Source: Brachycybe producta
Lineage: Eukaryota; Arthropoda; Diplopoda; Playtdesmida; Andrognathidae
DNA length: 64,000 nt
Assembly (NCBI GenBank): GCA_036925085.1
Contig: JAUPFP010000002.1
Coordinates: 1,588,050-1,652,049, forward strand
Direction: 5' to 3'
Shown here: one piece after another, positions 11,901-24,278 of the stretch
Position numbering within the stretch: the stretch's first letter is position 1
How the letters are laid out: each line of letters starts with the position of its first letter
The notes under the pieces: model-generated
Database searches by the model: none
Seen by the model: only the letters and a program-made list of their open reading frames with translations
Told to the model about the DNA's origin: nothing
Position numbers and translations under genes: made by a program

Positions 11901-13737
11901 ATGTGGCCACTACCAGGTAGGGTGGGGGTCATGGTGTCCGTGGACCCGCCTTGTCAGGTCATGGTCACTAAGAGAGAGGGTTCAAGAGAGCGAGAACTGA
12001 GCCCTGCTCTATTGTGCCGATACCAGGCGGATCAAAGATGGTGTTTGAGACTGCAGCAGGCAGTGGCCCTGGAAAACAAAATAGCGCAAGGCCTGTGGGA
12101 GTATAAGATTATCCCCAAGCCATCAAAGAGGTCCACGAAGCGCCAGTCCAAGAAGATTTTGAAGGGGTTCGTTGGCGCTGGCCAACCTAACTTCTATAAG
12201 GCAATCAAACCTGGAAAGTTCGCTCCCAGAGGGTTGGAGCCCCGAAACTGAGGGAAGGGTGAAGCCGCTGATGCCACTGAAAATTGGACTCCAGAAATGC
12301 AGATTGAGAACAAAACCGAAGAAATCGTCCACCCGTTCCTCACCGTACCATCGATGACATCTGGACCAAAGAAGGCAATTATGTACCAAAAAGCCAAGCC
12401 TTGAAGGATGCAGAGAGGGCTTACATCGAGCTCGTCGAGCCAGCAGCCGCCAAAGTCAAGATCGCGGTACCCACTTTGAAACGACCACTGCCGCTCTCCA
12501 GCCTTTTAACAGCTGCGACAGCACCAACTGAAATCCTGCCAAAGAAGCATAATAAACCAAGCAAATGCCATCTAGAGGCCCAGGGCAAACGTGAGAAAGG
12601 GCTCACGGACTCCACTGTGGCCCACCTCACCCAACGAAGCATTTTAGATAATGTTAACAAGAGACCCATCATCACCATCACCGGAGACCTGGAACCTAAC
12701 CCAGAGAACAAAAACGTCTTGTATATTGATGCTGGGAGATCAATCTCATGGAAGAGGAGGTTCCGATGATGACGAAGAAATTCACGATGTTGAAAACTGT
12801 TGCGAATGAAACCAGCCAAGAAACCGAAGATCCCAGAGATCGGTATAATGGGCAGCTTAAGCAACTAATCGATTTGGCTGTTGCATACTATTTTCAGGGG
12901 CTGGCCCTGATTGATAATGTTTTCGAGTCATCTGGACAGGATTCATACTCCCAAGGACACTGGAAGATCGGACCTCACAGAAGACCTGTTGGTCCGCGGA
13001 GTTCGGCGCTGGAGGCAGCCAAGGCCTCTCGTCGAGCGAAACCGGCCCAACAGAGGTGTGAGAACCCAGTTAAGGTCCGAAGTACGACGCTTTTTCCATA
13101 AAGTGCCAGGGGACAGCGTCACCTTAAGAGACATCTGCCCAAGGGACCAGGGACTCGTCTACGAAGATAACCAAAAGATTGTAGCACCAGAGACTACAGC
13201 CAGGAGAGATTCCGAAACTCCTGGGAGTCCTGGGGCTTCGGAACTGTCTCCTGTACCATCGGAGATCAAAGTCTTGAAGAACGAGGTCACAACAAAGATA
13301 GCAGTTGAAGAGGGACTAGCCAAGGAAACGGGTGCCATCAAAAAGAAAAGGCTGGTCAAAGAACGTCTGGGGTTGCCATCGGGGACTCCCACGGTCTCCT
13401 TGGAGGTCCCTGATGGTAAACCCATCACCCATCCTCATTGATGTACAAGAAGCAACGAAACGATCTTGAACAATCTCTGTTCATTGGCAACGTAAAAGGA
13501 CACCACGCCACCAACTCTACCTCGGTCTATTTGAATGGGACGAGACCCCGCCGAGAAACAGAGTGCCGAGAGGGCCGAAGTCCCTCCTCATTGCATTGGT
13601 AGTACACAGTGTGTCATCCATCCTCATCGTCAACCAGGAGTCGCGAGATGTCATGGTCTTCTTCTACGAAGACGAATTCAAGTTAGAAAATACCGATGAA
13701 AGGATTCAGCAATGGATTCGCTCCTTTCTTTGATGGA
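11901..13737 (+). pseudogene. Unrecognised ORF fragments in gypsy A 3' region
   Basis: Several overlapping plus-strand frames occur: 11901-12251, 12401-12769, 12748-13101, 12911-13441, and an uncaptured frame reaching TGA near 13735. They are rich in Lys, Arg, Pro, Ser and Thr and probably belong to one decayed gene. The last part reads SILIVNQESRDVMVFFYEDE. This vaguely resembles the RYVLAFGGRDYPVLLVVNP segment of the 3' ORF in gypsy B, which suggests a shared extra gene. The function is unknown. Confidence 0.35.
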
Positions 13738-13739
13738 GT

Positions 13740-14449
13740 CCGAAGACAAAGAAGTACATCGTAGGCCGCCCAGTCCGGGCACCTCACTTTCATGATGACC
13801 GGCAACACCTGCTTTTTGATGCTGCAATGAGCTATGCAGAAGGGCGAAAAAGCTACCACCACTACAAAGGATCGACCAAAGCCGCCATCCATCTGGACAA
13901 AAAACTGTCCAGCAGTCCCGAGAGTCCCGTCATCGTATGGGCCAGTGCAGATTACTAGGCCTGCAAGACATGGACTGTTTGTTTTGAGTATTTTTACGTA
14001 TACTTTTGTGGTTTTCGCACTCGTTTCAAATTTTTGTATTTTATACCTGTCCTTTTTATGCACGTTTTTGCATCATTTACATAGATCATTGTCTACTTTA
14101 GATTATTCATTTTATATGTATTTCTAAGCCGTTGCCGCGTTTTATACGTTTTATTTGATTTTTAGGGGATTTGTTCCTTATTTCGAGTTCCATAGGTTCT
14201 CGCCTCTTTTCCAAATTTTAAATCTCTCCAATTGGTTTTAATTTTCGTTTTTTATTCCGAGTAGGAATTTCTTAATAGCAGATTGCTATTTTCAATTGTT
14301 AAAATAACGGGTTATATTACTTTTAAATAATTTCTTATCCAAACGGGATTTAATTTATTGCATGTTTAGCATTTTCATACCAACGGGTATTGTTTAAACG
14401 GGTTTTACTTTTTAGAAGCACAGGGACGTGCTTCTAACCTAGTTGGGGG
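13740..14449 (+). other. Gypsy A 3' untranslated region with polypurine tract
   Basis: No convincing gene is present; the sequence is AT-rich. It ends in AGTTGGGGG directly before TGTGACGAATTC, which fits a polypurine tract abutting the 3' LTR. Confidence 0.5.
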
Positions 14450-15206
14450 TGTGACGAATTCAATCGTTTACATTTAGAATCACCCTGTAGTTTAGATATT
14501 ATAGAGATGGGTTTCACCTCATGCTTGGGGGTGGTTGGGAGATATCCAGTCGATACCTCTCTACCCTCCAGGATGAGTAAAAGATGGTAAAAGAATTGTA
14601 TCGTCAATTCTTATAGGATGATTCCTAGAAGAATTGACGATGCAGAACTTTTAGCCAGTGAAACTCCCATCAGGTGTGACAAAAAGGATGAAGAAGTCCT
14701 TTTCGTCTGAATAGTTAATTGGATTTAATTGTTATATTTTATTACATCTTATAGATGTTTTCGTTTTGTAATTAATATAATTAATTGAAGGTCCTGGTTG
14801 TGTCCAAGGATATTGGACACATCTGGCACCTTTGTTGTATCGATCATATGTTTCTATTGTTGTTAAACATATATAAACAGGACCGTGTGGATTGAGAGTC
14901 AGACTGATTACAACCATAGATAGTGACACATCTCTGATACTTTCAATCCACAGTGTGTCGCTGTCTTTTGAATAAAGTATCTTTTGAACCGATAGAAGAG
15001 AAATCTCCAGCAGTCATGTGTAAGCCGATTCAACAACGCTTTTTTCTACATCTTGACTCCTGAGGTACCGACCCTTGTGTCCCCAGAGTGCAATTATACA
15101 ACAGACAGCCAATAGACAGAAAGACGTGTACATCATTCAATCAACACTTTCGAATGGCTACCAGAGATCTCTCTTTGGGCCACGTGGAAACGGGAATATT
15201 ACAAAA
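14450..15206 (+). repeat. 3' LTR of gypsy element A
   Basis: It begins TGTGACGAATTCAATCG after a G run. It contains a hairpin (TGTGTCCAA and TTGGACACA at 14798-14820) and a TATATAAA box near 14871, followed by GGACCGTG. It ends near ATTACAAAA. Its last 200 bp match the 5' LTR remnant ending at 5158 at roughly 80 percent by eye. Confidence 0.75.
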
Positions 15207-15212
15207 TGGTGA

Positions 15213-15415
15213 ACATTGTAACATTCCCTTTTCCGCGTGGCCCACACAGATCTCTGGTAGCCATTTGAAAGTGTCGATTGAGTGTTGATTGTCTTTCGGT
15301 TGATTGGCTCCTGTGCTGTATACATAGAAGCCACACACATAGAAGTTATATTTCAATATGATACTTCATTTCAAAAGACAGCGAGACGCAGTGGATTGAG
15401 AGTATCAAAGGTGTG
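15213..15415 (-). repeat. Inverted LTR fragment forming a foldback with the 3' LTR
   Basis: The reverse complement of this stretch repeats the end of the gypsy A LTR (TGATACTCTCAATCCACTGC through CTACCAGAGATCTGTG to GGGAATGTTACAATG). It lies tail to tail with the 3' LTR, so about 15143-15208 can pair with 15213-15281. It keeps TATTGAAATATAACTTCTAT, which the direct 3' LTR lacks, so it derives from another LTR variant. Confidence 0.75.
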
Positions 15416-15439
15416 TGTCTAGTTCTGTATCTAGCCAGT

Positions 15440-18400
15440 CCCCTATATATATATTAAATTCTAGGGAGTATCCCCACCTACCCTCGATTACCCTCACCTG
15501 CCCAAAAATATTGTGACCTGCCCAGAAATAATGAAATTCTGCCCATTCTGCCCAATACAAAAAAATTCAAAAATTTCTTAAAATTCCGGAAATTTCTTTT
15601 CCGGGCAGGTAATGGTCTAGATTAGTAGGAAGTACCCCTACCTACCCTCAATTACCCTTACCTGCTCAAAAATATCGCTACCTGCCCAGAAATAATGAAA
15701 TTCTGCCCATTCTACCCAATACAAAAAAATTCAAAAATTTCTTAAAATTCCGGAAATTTTTTTTCCGGGCAGGTAATGGTCTAGATTAGTAGGCAGTATC
15801 CCCACCTACCCTCGATTACCTTACCTGCCCAAAAATATCGCTACCTGCCCAGAAATAATGAAATTCTGCCCATTCTGCCCTATACAAAAAAATTCAAAAA
15901 TTTCTTAAAATTCCGGAAATTTTTTTTCCGGGCAGGTAATGGTCTAGATTAGTAGGGAGTACACCCACCTACCCTCGATTACCCTTACCTGCCCAAAAAT
16001 ATCGCTACCTGCCCAGAAATAATGAAATTCTGCCCTATACAAAAAAATTCAAAAATTTCTTAAAATTCCGGAAATTTTTTTTCCGGGCAGGTAATGGTCT
16101 AGATTAGTAGGCAGTACCCCCACCTACCCTCGATTACCCTTACCTGCCCAAAAATATCGCTACCTGCCCAGAAATAATGAAATTCTGCCCATTCTGCCCT
16201 TTACAAAAAATTTCAAATTTTTTTTAAAATTTCGGAAATTTCTTTTCCGGGCAGGTAATGGTCTAGATTAGTAGGCAGTACCCCCACCTACCCTCGATTA
16301 CCCTTACCTGCCCAAAAATATCGCTACCTGCCCAGAAATAATGAAATTCTGCCCATTCTGCCTAATACAAAAAAATTCAAAAATTTCTTAAAATTCCGGA
16401 AATTTTTTTTCCGGGCAGGTAATGGTCTAGATTAGTAGGGAGTACCCCCACCTACCCTCGTTTACCCTTACCTGCCCAAAAATATCGCTACCTGCCCGGA
16501 AATAATGAAATTCTGCCCATTCTGCCCTATATAAAAAAATTCAAAAATTTCTTAAAATTCCGGAAATTTTTTTCCGGGCAGGTAATGGTCTAGATTAGTA
16601 GGCAGTACCCCCACCTACCCTCGATTACCCTTACCTGCCCAAAAATATCGCTACCTGCCCAGAAATAATGAAATTCTGCCCATTCTGCCCTTTACAAAAA
16701 ATTTCAAATTTTTTTTAAAATTTCGGAAATTTCTTTTCCGGGCAGGTAATGGTCTAGATTAGTAGGCAGTACCCCCACCTACCCTCGATTACCCTTACCT
16801 GCCCAAAAATATCGCTACCTGCCCGGAAATAATGAAATTCTGCCCATTCTGCCCTTTACAAAAAATTTCAAATTTTTTTTAAAATTTCGGAAATTTCTTT
16901 TCCGGGCAGGTAATGGTCTAGATTAGTAGGGAGTACCCCCACCTACCCTCGTTTACCCTTACCTGCCCAAAAATATCGCTACCTGCCCGGAAATAATGAA
17001 ATTCTGCCCATTCTGCCCTATATAAAAAAATTCAAAAATTTCTTAAAATTCCGGAAATTTTTTTTCCGGGCAGGTAATGGTCTAGATTAGTAGGGAGTAC
17101 CCCCACCTACCCTCGTTTACCCTTACCTGCCCAAAAATATCGCTACCTGCCCGGAAATAATGAAATTCTGCCCATTCTGCCCAATACAAAAAAATTCAAA
17201 AATTTCTTAAAATTCCGGAAATTTTTTTTCCGGGCAGCTAATGGTCTAGATTAGTAGGGAGTACCCCCACCTACCCTCGTTTACCCTTACCTGCCCAAAA
17301 ATATCGCTACCTGCCCGGAAATAATGAAATTCTGCCCATTCTGCCCTATATAAAAAAATTCAAAAATTTCTTAAAATTCCGGAAATTTTTTTTCCGGGCA
17401 GGTAATGGTCTAGATTAGTAGGCAGTACCCCCACCTACCCTCGATTACCCTTACCTGCCCAAAAATATCGCTACCTGCCCAGAAATAATGAAATTCTGCC
17501 CATTCTGCCCAATACAAAAAAATTCAAAAATTTCTTAAAATTCCGGAAATTTTTTTTCCGGGCAGGTAATGGTCTAGATTAGTAGGGAGTACCCCCACCT
17601 ACCCTCGTTTACCCTTACCTGCCCAAAAATATCGCTACCTGCCCGGAAATAATGAAATTCTGCCCATTCTGCCCTATATAAAAAAATTCAAAAATTTCTT
17701 AAAATTCCGGAAATTTTTTTTCCGGGCAGGTAATGGTCTAGATTAGTAGGCAGTACCCCCACCTACCCTCGATTACCCTTACCTGCCCAAAAATATCGCT
17801 ACCTGCCCAGAAATAATGAAATTCTGCCCATTCTGCCCTTTACAAAAAATTTCAAATTTTTTTTAAAATTTCGGAAATTTCTTTTCCGGGCAGGTAATGG
17901 TCTAGATTAGTAGGCAGTACCCCCACCTACCCTCGATTACCCTTACCTGCCCACAAATATCGTTACCTGCCCGGAAATAATGAAATTCTGCCCATTCTGC
18001 CCTTTACAAAAAATTTCAAATTTTTTTTAAAATTTTGGAAATTTCTTTTCCGGGCAGGTAATGGTCTAGATTAGTAGGGAGTACCCCCACCTACCCTCGT
18101 TTACCCTTACCTGCCCAAAAATATCGCTACCTGCCCGGAAATAATGAAATTCTGCCCATTCTGCCCTATATAAAAAAATTCAAAAATTTCTTAAAATTCC
18201 GGAAATTTTTTTTCCGGGCAGGTAATGGTCTAGATTAGTAGGGAGTACCCCCACCTACCCTCGTTTACCCTTACCTGCCCAAAAATATCGCTACCTGCCC
18301 GGAAATAATGAAATTCTGCCCATTCTGCCCAATACAAAAAAATTCAAAAATTTCTTAAAATTCCGGAAATTTTTTTTCCGGGCAGGTAATGGTCTAGATT

Positions 18401-19330
18401 AGTAGGGAGTACCCCCACCTACCCTCGTTTACCCTTACCTGCCCAAAAATATCGCTACCTGCCCGGAAATAATGAAATTCTGCCCATTCTGCCCTATATA
18501 AAAAATTTCAAAAATTTCTTAAAATTCCGGAAATTTTTTTTCCGGGCAGGTAATGGTCTAGATTAGTAGGGAGTACCCCCACCTACCCTCGTTTACCCTT
18601 ACCTGCCCAAAAATATCGCTACCTGCCCGGAAATAATGAAATTCTGCCCATTCTGCCCTTTACAAAAAATTTCAAATTTTTTTTAAAATTTCGGAAATTT
18701 CTTTTCCGGGCAGGTAATGGTCTAGATTAGTAGGCAGTACCCCCACCTACCCTCGATTACCCTTACCTGCCCAAAAATATCGCTACCTGCCCGGAAATAA
18801 TGAAATTCTGCCCATTCTGCCCAATACAAAAAAATTCAAAAATTTCTTAAAATTCCGGAATTTTTTTTTTCCGGGCAGGTAATGGTCTAGATTAGTAGGG
18901 AGTACCCCCACCTACCCTCGATTACCCTTACATGCCCAAAAATATCGCTACCTGCCCGGAAATAATGAAATTCTGCCCATTCTGCCCTATATAAAAAATT
19001 TCAAAAATTTCTTAAAATTCCGGAAATTTTTTTTCCGGGCAGGTAATGGTCTAGATTAGTAGGGAGTACCCCCACCTACCCTCGTTTACCCTTACCTGCC
19101 CAAAAATATCGCTACCTGCCCGGAAATAATGAAATTCTGCCCATTCTGCCCAATACAAAAAAATTCAAAAATTTCTTAAAATTCCGGAAATTTTTTTTCC
19201 GGGCAGGTAATGGTCTAGATTAGTAGGGAGTACCCCCACCTACCCTCGTTTACCCTTACCTGCCCAAAAATATCGCTACCTGCCCAGAAATAATGAAATT
19301 CTGCCTTTTCTGCCTTTTCTGCCCGTCCTG
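15440..19330 (-). repeat. Right satellite array of about 164-bp units
   Basis: About 23-24 units of the same family as the left array, in reverse orientation (AATGAAATTCTGCCCATTCT, ACCCCCACCTACCCTCG). The same spacer variants alternate. The outer end carries CTGCCTTTTCTGCCTTTTCT before GCCCGTCCTGCCTTTTAG. The array forms the right terminal inverted repeat of the foldback element. Confidence 0.9.
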
Positions 19331-19346
19331 CCTTTTAGTATGACCC

Positions 19347-19732
19347 AACTTAAATATATGCTGATCGAGTGATATAATAACAAAAAATTGGTAAGTGCGG
19401 TTATATTTTTAAAAATTATTTCAAAATCGCGAATTTCTAACTTGTATGTTAAACCTTAGACTATTACTCTACTGGACTGGCAACTCACTATCTTATACAT
19501 GTTAAAGCGTTAAATGCATGTTCATAGGCAAAATAAATAAGGCAAAAGTGACGCCAGCTCCGCCTGGTGGCATTATTTAAAAAAAAAATCGTTAGCTAGA
19601 TTTTTTTTTTTTTTTGCAAAGGGGAAGACATTGGGGGTGAATCATGTACTGTATGGCAAGTTATTTTAGTTTTTTTAGTTTTTTTAGTTATTTTAGTTTA
19701 TTTTCACTCACAACACTGTGTCGTCTCATTCT
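19347..19732. other. Right duplication copy, right half of split repeat, then unassigned DNA
   Basis: AACTTAAAT at 19347-19355 is the right target duplication. The sequence to about 19460 matches 53952-54063, sharing the CGCGAATTTCTAA motif. The rest (19460-19732) contains T-rich runs and no gene. The part before 19733 may be the remains of the gypsy B 5' LTR, but I could not match it to the B 3' LTR. Confidence 0.6.
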
Positions 19733-20004
19733 TTTGGGGAAGTTCCGCGAGGAGGGTGGGGGTTTATGGTTGGGAGTCGCCGAACCACCACCGTCCTGGC
19801 TTGTTTTCGGCTTGTCGGCCGGTTCTTTACACACCGGTTACTACGGTGGACCCATCGGGCGGTCACCGTAGGTTCTCCTCGTGGCTTGACGGTCATCTGA
19901 CCATCGATATTCGGCGAGGCAGGCTCCGGTTGGCCAGCACCACCCAGACACGTGGTCAAGAGGGCAGTCTGCGCTTCGATCCCGGTCCCTAACGGAGTCT
20001 GGAT

Positions 20005-20370
20005 ATGGTAAGACGGGGACGTTTTGCCGGTGTGTTGCAACGGGCCCAAGTCGGGTCCACAGCAGCCCCGTCAGAGTCCGGCCAAACGACTGGTGGAGGT
20101 TCTACTTGTAGGCAACCAGGTTCATGCTTTCGGTGTAACCAAATGGGTCACCTTAAGAAGGACTGTCCGAAGGCTGTTGCCCAAGGACAGGTTGCTCGGG
20201 TATCACTGGGCGAAAGCCCAGTGATGCGGTACATGCCGGGTCTAGCACCCGTGGTACGGCAGGACCGTGAGTATCTGTCCACCGTAATCGATGGGCAGAT
20301 GTTCTATCTACCTGTTGCCAGAAGTGATGGTGTGCCATCGTTAAACAGGCACCGGTCACTGCAGAATTGA
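20005..20370 (+). pseudogene. gag: Gypsy B Gag nucleocapsid remnant
   Basis: A 121-residue frame with a CCHC knuckle, CFRCNQMGHLKKDC, near residues 41-54, followed by a basic stretch. No capsid domain precedes it, so the Gag N-terminus has been lost or was never in this copy. Confidence 0.75.
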
Positions 20371-20800
20371 GCTGCAGTCGACCGGGTACGCTTAAAAACT
20401 CAGGTGTCCGGCAGAGCCGGCGAAGTGAAGAAGGGACGTACCTACAGGCAGTGTCCAAGTACGGCGGAATACTGCATGAAGCAGATGTGCCTCTGGAGAG
20501 GTCTGCGGACCCGGAAATTACCCGTTCGGTGTGTTTCCGAAGCCATGCCTCACATTGGAAGCTGCGCTGGCCCAACTGGAAAGTTGGGTGGCACCTTTCT
20601 TCCCTGTTTGCAGGGGAGAAGGTTCAGACGGTACGGGCATTACGAGGGCTTCAGGCGTTGGTGCGCCCATGCTGTTGCCCAGGCCTGGTAGGTCTCCTGG
20701 TTTGGAGACTGGTACCCAGACCCCCAAGCATCCGTTATGACCGTCCTTTGCGGACGGGAAGACGGATGAGGCTCGGAAAAGTAATGTCGGGCAACGACGG

Positions 20801-21325
20801 TTGCCTATAGCAGAATTACAGAGCCGTGCTTATTTGCGTGGGGCACCACGTGTTCTGGTTTCAATGAACAATCGGCTGGTTGAGTCGATCATCGACACCG
20901 GGGCCGAGGTATTGGTCATGAGCATGTCGGTGGCACAGGAGATGAGGTTACCGGTGCAGGAGGTTAGCCTCCCCTCATGCCTGATGGGCATGAGCAGGTA
21001 CTCCATCATGTACGTGGACATGTCAGTCCACGGGAGGTCCATACGAACCCATCTTCTCATCAAGGGTGAAGGAGAAGCCATAATAGGTGTTGACCTGGCT
21101 TCTCGGTTTGGGTTGATGTTGGACGTCGTGAGTCGGAAAATTTATTTCCGGGAAGACATCTGGACCGCGCAACCAGATGCTCTTCATGCCGCACTGGCCG
21201 ATCAGGCTTTGCAGGGAGCTTCGCAAGAAGCATCCCTTCCAAACTTGTTGTTGGAGGTGTGGAGCCTCTGCTACACCGTCCTTTCGGGATACCGGAAAGG
21301 ATGCCTGCAGATCCTGAGAAGGTGA
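20801..21325 (+). pseudogene. Gypsy B aspartic protease
   Basis: A 174-residue frame. The catalytic triplet is in SIIDTGAEVLVMSM, and the distal part (IIGVDLASRFGLMLDVVSRK) matches the Ile-Gly-x-Asp region of retroviral proteases. The enzyme cleaves Gag-Pol. The catalytic box is intact, although flanking genes are broken. Confidence 0.85.
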
Positions 21326-21516
21326 ATGGGTGGGTCGACATTGTGTCGCCTGAACTCACCGAGACCAGTTCTGCAATTAGGAGCGGGGACCTTTGTTCCC
21401 TGCGACTGTTGAAGAATGTATGGCTATCAGCTCATGAGCGGAAGGTAGTTTCCATGAGTCTGATAGAGCATGCTGGCCCTGGTTAGCTGCTTCTTGTAGA
21501 GCCCCATTAAAAAGCC

Positions 21517-22031
21517 TTGGGCGGTCGTGATCTGTCGGCGGTGACAGGTGTTGCCGAAGCCACAGGGGAAGGCTCTTATGACATTTGGCTTGAGAACATT
21601 GCCGATGTACCCATTGCCCTGGAAACAGAAGAGGGTGTCACAACGGCTGAAGCTGTGGAGGCAGCCATTGTGGTGGGACTGGACAGTCCATCTAAGTTGA
21701 GAGGGGAGACCCCACTCATGGAGATGGCCAGCCATGGGGACTTCCGCCTAAGTTGAGAAGGGCAACAGGTAAAGGTTGCCGGGGGCTTAATGCGGAAGTA
21801 AAACCCACTCTCGAAGAGTGTCTTAAAATCCGACCTAGTCTGAAGCCTGAAGAGGCGGCACAGCTTCGGGAGTTCCTGCTGGAATGCCGTGATCATTTCG
21901 CGTTCAATTATACAGAGCTGGAGGAACCCCGCTCATCGAACATACAATTGATACCGGTGGGTTACCTCCTGTGCGAGAAGGATTGCGAAGAACCGCTCTG
22001 GCGGCTCGTGCAATCGAGAAAGAAGAGGTAG
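21517..22031 (+). pseudogene. Gypsy B linker between protease and RT
   Basis: Two short frames (21517-21756 and 21753-22031) bridge protease and RT. The second reads [21 protein letters not shown], the usual segment just before the Ty3/Gypsy RT fingers. It then goes out of frame near 21960, where the next frame takes over. Confidence 0.6.
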
Positions 22032-22504
22032 TGAAAATGTTGGATGCAGGGGTAATCCAACCTTCGCATAGTCCTTACCCAAGCCCTATCTTACTTGTTC
22101 GCAAGAAGGATGGTGGCTTTCGTTTCTGTGTGGACTATCGGAGACTGAACGCCCAGACAAAGGCGGATCAGTACCCACTACCTCGCATCAATGATGCCCT
22201 CGATTCACTAGCCGGAGCAAAGTATTTTGCAACCTTGGACCTTGCTAGTGATTACTGGCAGGTCAGAATGGCGGAGCAAGACATTGAGAAGACAGCATTC
22301 ATTTGCTCTCAAGGTCTGTTTGAGTTCCGAAAAATGCCTTTCGGACTCTGCAATGCTTCTGCCATGATGCAAAGAGCATTAGAACTCTTGTTGGTGGGAT
22401 ATAAGTGGGAGAGCTGCTTGGTGTACCTAGATGACATTATCGTTTTTGGGAGCACCTTTGAGCAGTTTCTCGAACGCTTAAGTACTGTCCTGAGACTGTT
22501 ATGA
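21971..22504 (+). pseudogene. pol: Gypsy B reverse transcriptase, fingers and palm
   Basis: A 177-residue frame with the conserved Ty3/Gypsy RT series: [67 protein letters not shown] and the catalytic YLDDIIVFG. It ends at TGA 22502-22504, where the next codons continue the RT thumb, so a single stop interrupts the protein. Confidence 0.9.
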
Positions 22505-23227
22505 GGGGCGGAGCTGAAATTCCAGCCAAGGAAGTGTTTCTTCAGATTTGACAAGGTCAAATATCTCAGTCACATTGTGACTGGCCAGGGAGTGGCTCCA
22601 GACCCGGGATTTGTGAGAGCAGTCGAAGAGTTTAGTGTTCCTACAACGGCGATCGCCGTTCGAAGTTTTATTAGACTGGCCGGCTACTACCGTAGGTTCA
22701 TTAAGGACTTCCCCAAGGTTGCAAGACCACTGCATGATCTGACCAGGAAGGATGTGTCCTTTGACTGGTCAGAGCAGTGTGGTCTAGCGTTCAAGCGGTT
22801 AAAGGTATTTTTAACCGAAGCACCGGTGCTCACCATGTATGATCCATGTGGTGAGGTGTTAATTCACACCGATGCGAGTGGGTACGGTCTAGGTGTCGTA
22901 GTATACCAGAAGCTACCTGAGGACAAGGCTCCTCGGGTTCTGGCTTATGCTAGCTGTCTCATAAAGGGACCGGAAACACGTTATAGTGTCACCGAGCAGG
23001 AATGCTTGGCGATCATGTTTGCCGTAGGTAAATTCCGACCTTACAATCTTAACCGGGACTTTGTGATCGTAACTGATCACCATGCGCTCTGTCATTTGCA
23101 GACTGCCAAGAACCTGCAGGGCAGGTTGGGGTGTTGGCAAATGCAGTTGCAGGAGTACCGATATAGATTCAGTTCAAGAAGGGGCCACTTCATGAGGATG
23201 ATGACTGAGTCTGTATCCGGTAGATGA
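22505..23227 (+). pseudogene. Gypsy B RT thumb and RNase H
   Basis: It continues after the stop with ELKFQPRKCFF, SFIRLAGYYRRFIKDF and RNase H motifs: IHTDASGYGLG, YSVTEQECLAI and VTDHHALCHL. It ends at TGA 23225. RNase H would remove the RNA strand during reverse transcription. Confidence 0.85.
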
Positions 23228-23394
23228 AGTTGACGATCCTTCTTTGCCTGAACACGTCGAGGCTGACGTGGGTGAGGTCATTTACCGGGTCCGGTCCGAG
23301 GTGGATTGGGTTATGGAGCAGGCCAATGACAATTGGTGCTCCAAGGTGAAGCATGAGCTCTACACCGACCCTGACTCAAACTTAAAGTTCAAGT

Positions 23395-24278
23395 TTGTGG
23401 TGGCAAACTTGCTTAGTGTGTCAGAGAGTACGACAGTTCGCAAGAGGTCAAGGATTCTTGCAACCGATAGTTCCAGAGTACCCAGTTCATGCCTGGGGAA
23501 TGGACTTCGTGGGGCCGTTTCCTGCATTCATGGGTGGAGTCACCTATGTTTTCATCATGGTGGACTACTTGGCGAAGGCAATACGAAAGGCTACGGCCGC
23601 TTGTGTTGTCAAGTTCCTGAAAGATGAGATCTTGTTGGTGTATGGCACACCGACAACTCTCATCTCGGATCGTGGTTCCCAGTTCTGTAGCAAACTTTTG
23701 CGAAAGTTCAGGGAGCGCTATAATATAGTGCAGCACCACACATCGGCATACCATCCATAAGCGAATGGGCTTATGGAGCGTACAAATAAAACCGTAATGG
23801 AAACCATCAAGCGTTACCTTGATCCCCTCAAGGACCAACGTGATTGGTTTGAGAAATTGCGGCCCCCGTTTTGGCCTACAACACTGCGGTGCAGGAGAGC
23901 ACGGAAGTGTCTTTGTAACAATTGTTGTTTGGCCGCGAACTTAGGTTGGAGATTGATAATCTCCTTCCTAACGGTCCGATCCGCAACTTGCCTGACCAGC
24001 AAGCCGTGGAGGAGCGTGCTCGTCAAAATTTGGCGGCTGCTCAGGCAAAGCAGAAGAGCCGGTATGACGCTGGCCAGGTGAAGCCACCTCTGTACCAGCC
24101 TGGTATGAAGGTCTGGATGACGGATATGGTTGGTAAACTCGGCCAAGCCAAGAAGTGGAACTTCGCTTACATGGCTGAACTGGGTACGGTGGTCCGGCAG
24201 ATTTCCGACCTAGTCTACGAGGTAGAATTTGTAGATGGGATCGGAAGGTGCGGGACCGGTATTACACTGATAACCTGA
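23395..24278 (+). pseudogene. Gypsy B integrase, broken
   Basis: Three frames cover an integrase core: first Asp in AWGMDFVGPF, second in LISDRGSQF, catalytic Glu in NGLMERTNKT after a TAA at 23758. The C-terminal frame (23922-24278) has AAAQAKQKSRYD and the KVWMTDMVGKL region. The N-terminal H2C2 zinc domain is absent; 23230-23390 holds only its degraded flank. Confidence 0.8.

Larger units (their letters stand above)
4228..15206 (+). mobile_element. Ty3/Gypsy retrotransposon A, decayed
   Basis: The order is LTR, primer-binding site, gag with a CCHC knuckle, protease, reverse transcriptase, RNase H, integrase, a long 3' region and LTR. RT before integrase is the Ty3/Gypsy order. Frameshifts, in-frame stops (8380 TAA, 8560 TGA, 9988 TAG), a YLDN catalytic box and diverged LTRs show it is dead. 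The 3.7 kb between integrase and 3' LTR (10690-14449) is unusually long and holds several short frames. The element lies between the two arrays of the foldback element and is itself interrupted by the Helitron-like element. Confidence 0.85.
577..19346. mobile_element. Giant foldback-type DNA element with satellite terminal inverted repeats
   Basis: The left end starts GGGTCATACTAAAAGGCAGG and the right end is its exact reverse complement; identity continues through the GGCAGAAAAGGCAG stretch. Both ends run into arrays of about 164-bp units in opposite orientation, roughly 3.65 kb on the left and 3.9 kb on the right. The 9-bp duplication AACTTAAAT flanks the whole. A paralogous unsplit copy of the target at 53811-54063 supports a single insertion. 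Long terminal inverted repeats built of tandem units with 9-bp duplications are the hallmark of Drosophila Foldback elements. I find no transposase gene, so it is presumably non-autonomous and moved by a source elsewhere. The interior is filled by gypsy element A and a Helitron-like element, probably later insertions. Confidence 0.8.

Noticed and set aside
12680..12705. A 2A-like ribosome-skipping motif (GDLEPNPEN)
   Set aside because: The final Gly-Pro needed for skipping is missing (Glu-Asn instead), so it is probably chance.
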